Assembly: GCF_027943255.1 (NCBI RefSeq)
Contig: NC_072897.1
Span: 43,250,044-43,314,043 of the forward strand
Direction: 5' to 3'
DNA from: Anastrepha obliqua
Lineage: Eukaryota; Arthropoda; Insecta; Diptera; Tephritidae
Length of the DNA stretch: 64,000 nt
The number at the start of each line of letters is the position of its first letter. The first letter of the stretch is position 1. Position numbers and translations under genes: made by a program. Positions 56,496 to 64,000 of the stretch are shown piece after piece. Under the pieces are notes generated by a model that saw only the letters and a program-made list of their open reading frames with translations, had not been told where the DNA came from and ran no database searches.

Positions 56496-59400
56496 TATTA
56501 GTAACAATTGGAAATTGTAAAATTAGATGTCTCATAGACACCGGGTCAGAAACAAGCATAATTAAACCTAATGTCCTTGGGAATACTTTTCCCACTCAAC
56601 AACTCAATTCACCCCTTTTTTACAGAACCATAATACCTAGAGAATTTAATATCTCAGGTACCTTCTCTTGGAAGGTTATTGATTTCCATTGCAAAATTTA
56701 TTCAGCAATAATAGGTCAAAATTTTCTCATCGCTCTTAAAGCTAAGATTGATGTAGAGAATAAATTTATTATTGTACTATTCTAGATAAACATTTACCGT
56801 TTAGAAATTACAATCCATACAATAGTGTAGAAATTTGCTCACTTGAACACAGCGACCTAGAAAAATTGAATCTGAGACATCTAAATTCGGAAGAAACCCA
56901 ATTGATAACGAGGGTATTGCACAGTTTCAAAGACTTATTTTATAAAGAGGGTGATAAGCTTTCTGCAACCCATGAAATTAAACATGATATAATTACATCA
57001 ACTGATAGAGCTGTATATTCAAAAATTTATAGGTACCCCCAAATTCACGAAGAAGAAATAAAGAAACAAATCAAAGAAATGTTAGAGCAAAACATAATTA
57101 AGGAAAGCAATTCACCTTATAATAGTCCTTTATGGGTAGTGCCAAAGAAGATCGACCATTCTGTAGATTATCGGAAGCTAAATGAAATTACTGTTAATGA
57201 TAAATTTCCAATTCCCAATATGGAAGGAATTCTTGATAAATTGGGCAAAGCTCAATACTTCTCTTCTATTGATCTTGCCAAAGGTTTTCATAAAATTGTT
57301 GTAGATGAAAATGACAGAAAAAACTGCCTTTTCTACACCTTTTGGCCATTACGAATTCATAAGAATGCCATTTGGGCTTAAAAATGCCCCTTCGACTTTC
57401 CAGCGACTTATGAATTCAGTCCTTCGTCAGTATATAAATAAAATTTGTGTTGTCTATTTAGACGACATCTTAATATTGAGTACTTCTTTATTAGAACATA
57501 TACAAAATATTACAAAAATATTTCAAACTTTGAAAACAAATTGATAAATGTAGCTTCTTAAAGAAGGAAACCGAATTTTTAGGTCATATACTTACACCTA
57601 AAGGTGTTAAGGCAAATCCAGCTAAGGTCGAAGTAATTCAAAAATTGAAGCTTCCGACAACACAAAAGCAGATTAAATCATTTTTAGGAATAACAGGTTT
57701 CTACCGAAAATTTATAAAAGACTATTCTAAAGTAGCTTACCCAATGATCGCATATTTAAAGAAAAATGCTAAAATCAACATAAGAGACCCAATTATATTA
57801 TAGCTTTTGAAAAACTAAAGGATATAATAACAAATCCGCCTATTTTAAAATATCCAAATTTTAATAAGCGCTTTAAGCTTATCACTGATGCCACCAATTT
57901 TGCTATTGGTGCGGTTTTGACCCAAGATGGTCATCCTGTTTCATTCGCATCGCGAACACTAAATAATCACGAAAAAAATTATTCCACTATTGAAAAAGAG
58001 CTATTGGCAATAGTGTGGGGAGTCAAATACTATAGACCTTATCTTTTTGGAAGAGAATTTGATCTCCAAACCGATCATCAACCACTAAAGTGGTTGCAAG
58101 TCAAAAACTCGGGTAAAGATATAAGCCCGAGATTACAGAGATGGCTAGTTCAATTAGGGGAATACGACGCAAAAATTGATTACATTGCTGGCAAAGAGAA
58201 TAAATTAGCAGACTTTCTCAGCCGCATTAATTGCGAAAAGTGTGAAATAAACGCGTTAGATTCTGATGATTTAGGAATCACTCTTAACGAAACTTTAATA
58301 ATAAAAAATCTAAATGCTGAAGAAGCAGCAAATCAATCTGATATATCTCTAGAAGTTCATTCCAACCATTCCCTTGAAACCGTACATTCTCAGGCAGAGA
58401 ATTGCAATGATCATATTTCTATTTTAGATACCATAGTAAATAGGTTCAAAAACCAACTCATTTTAGTAAATAACAAGGAAGTTGAGGTCATGGAAATTTT
58501 CAAAAACAAAAGAATCTTTATCGATAAACAAGATATTGACTCTGAAAATGTAACTAATATAGTCCGAAGAAATTTTGATAAAGGAAAAGTGGCGATATTT
58601 TCCCAAATTAATGACCATGAATACAACAAATTACAGCAAATTTTAATTAACAATTTCTTAAGTAGTGAACGGTTATCATTTGTAAGATGTAGCTTTTTAG
58701 CACAGGACATCCAGGATGAAAGCGAGTTAAGAAAGCAAATATCTCTGTTTCATAAGTACGAAACTGGGCATTCTGGAATATTAGTAACTTACGAGGGCAT
58801 GAAGCACAAGGTTTATCATCCTTAATTAAAAATAAAAATACATGAAATTATAAATAACTGCGACATATGCTCTGGAGGAAAATATGATAGAAATCCAATT
58901 AAAAATAAATTCCATTTAACCGAGACTCCTACTTCTACTAATAAAATTGTTCATGTCGATACTTATGTTAATAGTAAACACTCTTTTATAATTTTTCTTG
59001 ACAAATTTTCAAAACATGCTGTGGCTTTTTACCTACCCGATAGGAATAATCAAACTATTATTGGCAAAATAAACGAATTTTTATCAATTAATGGTTCCAT
59101 TGAAAAGTTTGTGTTTGACAATGAGTTTAATTCCAAAAACCAAACATTCATACAGGAAATGCTGATATTGAGAGACTTAATAACACTCTAACAGAACGCA
59201 TTCGAATATTAAACCTAGAGGAAAAACTCCCAGTTATAACGCAAATCCAGAAGGCCATAAAATTTTATAACAATTCTTTCCATAGTACAATAAAAACTAC
59301 TCCACAAGAAGTTCAAAATTACAAAGTTGATCACAAATTAATAAAAAATCGAATTGAAAGATCAAAGTTAACCACAATTTATAAACAAAACCAAAAACGG

Positions 59401-59640
59401 GAAAACTATTCAGAGAATCGACTGGAAGGATTTATAAAAAATTACAAAAGTTTGAGGCATAAAGAAGAACCCAAATTTATAAAAAGGAAATTGCAAAATA
59501 TTCATACATCCAATATTAAAAGGCCAAACAAATTTTCAGGTGGCAACATTCGTACTGGTGATAACGATATTGGTAACAGGGACTTAAGGGACATTGCAAG
59601 TCAACAAAATATTGGAAGAAACAGGTTACACTCAAATTAA
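56467..59640 (+). pseudogene. pol: pol, unit 3: protease to integrase, broken
   Basis: Protease (near 56540), RT with YLDD near 57455, RNase H complete (57917 on), connection region and integrase. The integrase zinc-binding region has HKYETGHSG and, after a stop at 58823, CDIC. Two core aspartates are seen (VHVDTYV, FVFDNEF). Sequence between the second aspartate and a DIERL-like segment is deleted near 59160, with a frame change. A 24-bp deletion removes an RT block near 57165, a 39-bp deletion shortens the protease-RT spacer, and an A run of six near 57317 changes frame. The C-terminal basic part (RKLQNIHTSNIKR) ends at 59640. Confidence 0.85.
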
Positions 59641-60947
59641 ATTAAGAGAAGTGCAAGTAATAAATGAAACAATTACCGTAATATATTTAATAGATTTAAC
59701 CAAAATAAATATAATAATTTCGCAAATAGAATCCAATATTAAAAATTTAGATATTCTCCATAAGGATTTATTACTCAAAGAAATAGAAATACTTAAAGAC
59801 AAAGTTAAATCAATTACACCTTCGCCAGTGAATTTTAAACAAAAAAGAGGACTTTTAAATATTGTCGGGACAACTCATAAATGGCTATTTGGCACAATGG
59901 ACGACGATGACCGTCAAGAAATTTTACAGCATTTAAAAGTTACGGACGAAAATAATCACAACGTTATTGAAACAGTTAATAAACAAATTCAGATAAACCT
60001 ACACTTTAATGACACTTTAAACCTAGTAAAAAATAATATAGAAGAAGACAGCTTTTAACGAAATTAAAACCAGGAACAGCGAAATTGTAAGATATTTGCT
60101 ATACTTAGACCAAGTGCAAAAAATCAGATACTTGGAAAATAGGCTTAATCAAATTCAAGATAACATATCAGCGGCTAGGCATAAGATTTTACACCCTAGT
60201 ATATTGACGGCCAATGAAATAGAATGTTACAATATTGATTTTTATAAGCTAAAATTACTAAAATTAGGTATAATGAAATACGAAAAATCTAAGTTAATTA
60301 TTGCCATTAAAATACCAACAAATTTTATTAAAACCTATGTAAAAGCTATAGTGCCAATACCCAACAAAGAGTTCATGGAAATAAATACTGATATTGAACA
60401 TGTTGTCGAAATAGCAAATAACGTATATTCTTATGAAGAAGAGACAGATTTAAAAAATTTGAAAAAAACTCAAAACTGTGTATATTATCAAAACTGTATG
60501 TTAAAGTATAACAACAAATTCGAGATCCTAGCTATGGACGATGAAACTTTAATCGTTAAGAATGCAATAAATGAAACTGTTTTACAAAATTGTGACGACC
60601 GAAAAATCACACTTAACAAAAATTATTTAATATCTGTATACAACTGTAAAATAACAATAAAAGAGTACGTTTTTCAAAATAAAATAGAAATTGTAAAAGA
60701 GAAATATTACATTCCAGTAAACAACGAAAATAACACGTTTGAAAAAGAAATTAACTTCAAAAAAATTGTATTGGAAAATTTCGAAAATATTAAAGAAATA
60801 AAAGAATTAAAATATCACAGAAATGTTTCTTATGCAATAAGCACTTTCTTTTTTGTAAGCATTCTTATAATTATTGTGATATTGTATTTAAGAAAAAATA
60901 ATAATAAAATTAAGATTGTCAATAAAATTGAAAAAAAAAAAATCTGA
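59594..60947 (+). pseudogene. env: env, one frame change
   Basis: Two frames, 59594-60058 and 60096-60947, encode an envelope-like protein of the insect errantivirus type. The first has a basic cleavage-like site (KQKRGLLNIVG) followed by KWLFGTMDDDD, the hallmark region of baculovirus F-like envelope proteins. The second has the cysteine-containing ectodomain and one membrane segment near its C-terminus (FFVSILIIIVILYL), then a short basic tail. No signal peptide is visible at the start. The frame change lies near 60050-60070. Env overlaps the end of pol by about 45 bp. Confidence 0.78.
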
Positions 60948-61026
60948 GGATGTGGAACTGGAAGCCATTAAAGAGAAATACGGCTTAAAAAATAACAAAC
61001 CATAAGATCCAGGAGAATCTTTTGAC
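60948..61026 (+). other. Short env-to-LTR spacer
   Basis: Non-coding remainder before the polypurine tract. Confidence 0.5.
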
Positions 61027-61038
61027 AAAGGGGGGAGG
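61027..61038 (+). promoter_or_regulatory. Polypurine tract
   Basis: AAAGGGGGGAGG directly before the 3' LTR, the expected plus-strand primer. Confidence 0.85.
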
Positions 61039-61466
61039 AGTTACGTACCATCACTCCACCACCCTATCTATTTATTTCTCTTTTTTTGAGTTGTGACAGT
61101 ATTGTCTTGCATTTAATGAAATTGGAATCATACACCAAATTATTTAAATGCTAAGATACTAAGATTTCACAAATAAAGGTTCCCACCAAAAGATTTGCTT
61201 AGCATGCAATATTATACCGACACGTTTTTCGCTCAATGCAGTTATGCTCTCAATAAGCATAAGGTACTGCATAAAGTGAGCGCAAAACAGGTGTAATTAA
61301 TATAGAATTAAGGAAATTGTAACAAGTCAGTCTGTAGATTCACAGCAACCAAGAAGGTTGAATTTGTTTAAAGAATAAAACCGTGAAAAAAAAACTTTAA
61401 CTTAAAAAAAAAAACTTTTTAACTTTAGTGTTTTAATTTAAGTCTAAAGACTTAAAACACGTAAGT
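61039..61466 (+). repeat. 3' LTR of the full-length element
   Basis: 428 bp. It differs from the 5' LTR by ATTATACC for ATTACACC, a 5-bp insertion in AATTAATATAG, GTAACAAG for GTAAAAAG, and a shorter A run. Followed by TGCG. Confidence 0.9.
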
Positions 61467-61475
61467 TGCGCGAAT

Positions 61476-61865
61476 TAATACTCTTCGTATTGAAAAATAC
61501 AAAACATATATCTTTTAGTTCTGTCCGTATATTGGATCAGAACGTTCTTTTATTTATTTTTTCTTCAACAACTTACTGCTAAGAATATATAGTGACAAAA
61601 GACGTTGTATGTTATGTTGGCTTGGTTATTTATACTAATGATAAGCTACAAATAAAGTGAAGCTATAGATAAGATGAAGTTACAAAGAAAGTGAACTTTG
61701 TACTAATGCTAAGTTACAAAGAAAGTGAACATTGTACTAATGCTAAGTTAAAGATGAAGTGAAGCTACAATAGTTGTGGCATGATGTCATGCTACAAAAG
61801 TATGTTGTACTTGTTGTTAAGCCAGAGATAGGGATGGTGTTATCATGTTTAAGGTTAGAGTATTA
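61476..61865 (-). repeat. LTR of a second, opposite-strand element
   Basis: 390 bp with perfect 8-bp inverted ends, TAATACTC and GAGTATTA. On the plus strand CCTCCCCCCTGC follows (61866-61877), the complement of a polypurine tract, so this is the 3' LTR of a minus-strand element. Imperfect internal repeats of AAAGAAAGTGAAC and CTAATGCTAAGTTA lie at 61680-61760. Confidence 0.8.
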
Positions 61866-61901
61866 CCTCCCCCCTGCTTTCGAAAGATTAACCGTCCTCG
61901 G

Positions 61902-63267
61902 TTAAACTATACTTCTGGCATCCTTTCTGATAAGGTGTCCCATGCCTAGTTGTTTAAGTATTAGTTCATACTGTAGCTGTGTCTTTTCTTGAAGTTTGAT
62001 TTTTTTGAACTGTATATACATATTATATATTTTGTTTAAGAACCATATGCTTAATATTATTGTACATAATGTGAAAATAAGTATTATGGTGTGTCTTATT
62101 GGGTGTTCCTCAAATGGGATGATACATTTGTGTAGGTTTTGAATATTATTAAATTCATATTGTGACTGGGATTGAAGTAATTCTATTATTTCCATTTGTT
62201 CATTACCTCTGGATTGTATGAACTGTTTGATTTCTTCATCTTGGTTAAAGAGGATTTTATTGTCTAGATGAATGGTAGTTGGAAACTGTACGAGATATGT
62301 TCCTTTTGTTCACAGTGTGCGTTGCATCTATTATTATATTTCCATGTTTTAGAATAATTATTGGTTCGTTATTTTCCACCTTACAATTACATTTTGCTCT
62401 GTCAGTGTTGACTAAGGGATAAGTACAATTGTCTCTTGTTTGTTTCTTACATATATATTTGCTTAAATTATTTTTAGACTTATTTATTCTTTGAAATGTT
62501 TTGTCACATGAGGCTACAATATAAGTGAGTCTAGTTCGAGTTATCCATGTCGATATGATAAAGATGTGACGTCACATTGATTTATTTCAATTGGATATTT
62601 ATAGATGATTACAAAGGTTTCTTCATATCTTCCTATGTGTACTGTTGAGTATTCTTATATATCTATTATAGGTATTTGTATTTTCTCGGACATAATTATT
62701 TTTTCTACCTCTTCAATATATATTGCAGCAGAATAAAAGCTTTCGTTTCTTGCAAAATTAGAGGTGGTGGTTAGGTCTAATAGTTCTTTATGGATATCTT
62801 GTAGTAACATCTGATGTTCAAGGGTTTTGGGGTTAAAATTTCCATAAGTTTTTCAAAGTTTGAATTTATCACTCGTTGTGCGTTATTGTTCTCTATTATT
62901 TCATTCAGTGTTTGTTGTTTGTCAATCAGGTCATCATGGTCTGGAGTTCCTGTCAAAAACTTGAAAGCTGAGCCTAGGAAGCTTAGGCTTTTTTTTTGGT
63001 TATGAGTTGATTTTTTAATATTTCTATTCTGTTTGTTAGTGCTAAATCTGCGGCTCTAAGTGTGGTTTCTTGTTTTGGCATTGCTTTTATTTCATTGTAT
63101 GGTTTTAGTATTTTCGTCCAACTAATAATATGGAATAAATAGTCCTCATCCTTGTAGAGAAAGGATGGATCCATCTCGGTGAGTATATATTTTTTATTTT
63201 TTAGGTCGGTTAGCTCCTGTGCCTTCATGGTCTGCATCATAGATAGGAGTATCAGTAGTTTGAACAT
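61902..63267 (-). pseudogene. env: Degenerate env of the second LTR element
   Basis: The minus-strand start at 63267 has a hydrophobic leader (MFKLLILLSMMQTMKAQ) that looks like a signal peptide. About 90 residues later comes a lysine-rich stretch (LITKKKA), a stop, then FLGSAFKFLTGTPDHDDL, the errantivirus-type fusion region. The C-terminal frame (62195-61902) has a membrane segment (TIILIFTLCTIILSIWFLN) and a charged tail. The middle (62200-62900) is full of stops. A different family from the array element, same broad type. Confidence 0.7.
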
Positions 63268-63560
63268 TTTGTCTGATGTTTGTGTATAATCTTCCCTCTG
63301 GTTGTTAAGATTGTGCCCTCACGATCTTATTTTACTTGATGTTGGATGTATCTCTTTGTATATTTATCTCGTCGACTGCTTTTCTCATAACTTCTACTCA
63401 AATATGAACGAGACGTTATCAATAAAACGGTCCGCGGATGACATATTGCAAAAATAAATTTTTTTGTTTTTGGTAGGACTGTTATAAGCTTACATGGCAA
63501 ATTTCAGCGTGATATGTCACATAGTTTGTTTGCTGTGCTACTGTAAACAAGTCAAGCTCG
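63268..63560. other. No recognisable gene
   Basis: Perhaps the eroded pol end of the second LTR element on the minus strand, but I cannot support motifs. The element's 5' LTR is not seen in the window. Confidence 0.3.
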
Positions 63561-63582
63561 AGTGTGTTCTTCGAATTTAACG

Positions 63583-63825
63583 ATGGAAATTCACAGAATT
63601 TGTTTAAAATTTTGTTATTCCAAAAAAATTTCGGCTTCAGACGCCTTAAAAATGTTGCAGTCAACCTATGGGGACTCTGCTCTATCGTGTGCACGTGTTT
63701 TCCAGTGGTACAAATCGTTCAAAGAGGACCGCACATCGGTTGATGACTTGCCTCATGAACGTCGTCCAGCAACATCAGTAAACGACGAAAACATCGCAAA
63801 AGTAAAGGAAATTTTCGCTGGGCGA
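63583..63825 (+). pseudogene. N-terminal mariner-family fragment
   Basis: From ATG 63583 the frame reads MEIHRICLKFCYSKKISASD, ALKMLQSTYGDSALSCARVF, QWYKSFKEDRTSVDDLPHER. This is the helix-turn-helix half of a mariner-family transposase, with its linker P-A-T. It stops matching at about 63825 (KVKEIFAG), where unrelated sequence follows. No catalytic domain. Confidence 0.7.
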
Positions 63826-63839
63826 TGTTTCTATCTGTT

Positions 63840-63931
63840 TTTAAATCTTTATTAACTTTTTTTACTTCATCTACGACCTTAGCCCAGAGCACGCTCTTTT
63901 TTCTCCTTCCCGACGTGAACGCGTTCTCCAT
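63840..63931 (-). pseudogene. Possible Myb/SANT-like domain fragment
   Basis: The minus-strand frame from 63931 reads MENAFTSGRRKKSVLWAKVV and DEVKKVNKDL, resembling the start of a Myb/SANT-like DNA-binding domain as found in some transposon and host proteins. Only about 35 residues are readable. It could be chance or the edge of a longer gene. Confidence 0.3.
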
Positions 63932-64000
63932 GCTCAGTCGGACTCTGAGCAGTAATTTTATCTCCGATGTACTAAAATAATCACTAAAACCAAGAAAAGT

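Larger units (their letters stand above)
53189..61466 (+). repeat. Tandem array unit 3, continuing into a complete element
   Basis: The flank and LTR (53189-55219) match units 1 and 2. After the point where units 1 and 2 stop (TGGTTGCAAGTC follows CACTAAAG at about 58090) the pol frame carries on through connection, integrase and env to a 3' LTR. The segment 56320-57330 differs from units 1 and 2 at about twenty positions, including 39-bp and 24-bp deletions. Confidence 0.92.
54796..61466 (+). mobile_element. Errantivirus-like LTR element, full length, defective
   Basis: A 6671-bp element with LTRs at both ends, a primer binding site, gag, pol, env and a polypurine tract. TGCG occurs immediately before the 5' LTR (54792-54795) and after the 3' LTR (61467-61470), a 4-bp target duplication. 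The two LTRs differ by two substitutions, a 5-bp insertion and small A-run changes that I can see, so the insertion is fairly young. All three genes carry stops or frame changes, so this copy cannot encode working proteins. Confidence 0.9.

Noticed and set aside
63268..63560. End of pol of the second LTR element
   Set aside because: A few basic residues read on the minus strand but no integrase motif could be placed.

Overview
This window looks like repeat-rich, probably heterochromatic, nuclear DNA of a higher fly. A tephritid-like dipteran is my inference, from the AT-rich composition, short introns and the mix of families: mariner/Tc1, piggyBac, Helitron, RTE, Jockey and R1/LOA-type LINEs, and errantivirus-like LTR elements. 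I find no convincing complete host gene, tRNA, rRNA or CRISPR array. Nearly all coding sequence belongs to transposable elements, and almost all of it is broken. The one clearly intact transposon gene is a mariner transposase at 37595-38599.

Layout. 1-5.3 kb: an RTE 3' end, a dead mariner, and two head-to-tail copies of a DNA transposon with 31-bp terminal inverted repeats, the first carrying a LINE insertion. 5.5-7.1 kb: a LINE whose reading frame is split by a Tc1/mariner-superfamily element. 7.8-26.2 kb: a large nest. One minus-strand R1/LOA-type LINE is split into three pieces (7760-9404, 20282-20866, 24090-26240) by a plus-strand LINE of the same general type (9405-20281) and by a full-length RTE (20867-24079). 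The plus-strand LINE is itself interrupted by 6.7 kb of mariner pieces and a Helitron. 26.2-35.2 kb: further LINE, mariner and Tc1 relics, a second RTE copy split by a solo LTR, and a tRNA-derived SINE. 37.2-40.7 kb: a piggyBac element with TTAA flanks that contains the intact mariner. 40.7-42.6 kb: transposase fragments and a second SINE.

43.3-61.5 kb is a three-unit direct tandem array with a period of about 4.97 kb. Each unit holds 1.6 kb of flanking DNA, a 5' LTR, gag and most of pol of an errantivirus-like element. Only the third unit continues through integrase and env to a 3' LTR, and it is bounded by the 4-bp duplication TGCG. Ten bases further on lies the LTR and degenerate env of a second, opposite-strand element of the same broad type. 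The window ends in a mariner N-terminal fragment and a possible SANT/Myb-like fragment.

The parts do not form an operon or pathway. The biological content is the order of insertions, which can be read from target-site duplications and from reading frames that close up when an insertion is removed. The least explained items are the tandem errantivirus array with a patchy third unit, an intron-containing ORF of unknown origin inside the Helitron, and a SINE sharing its 3' terminus with the RTE LINE.
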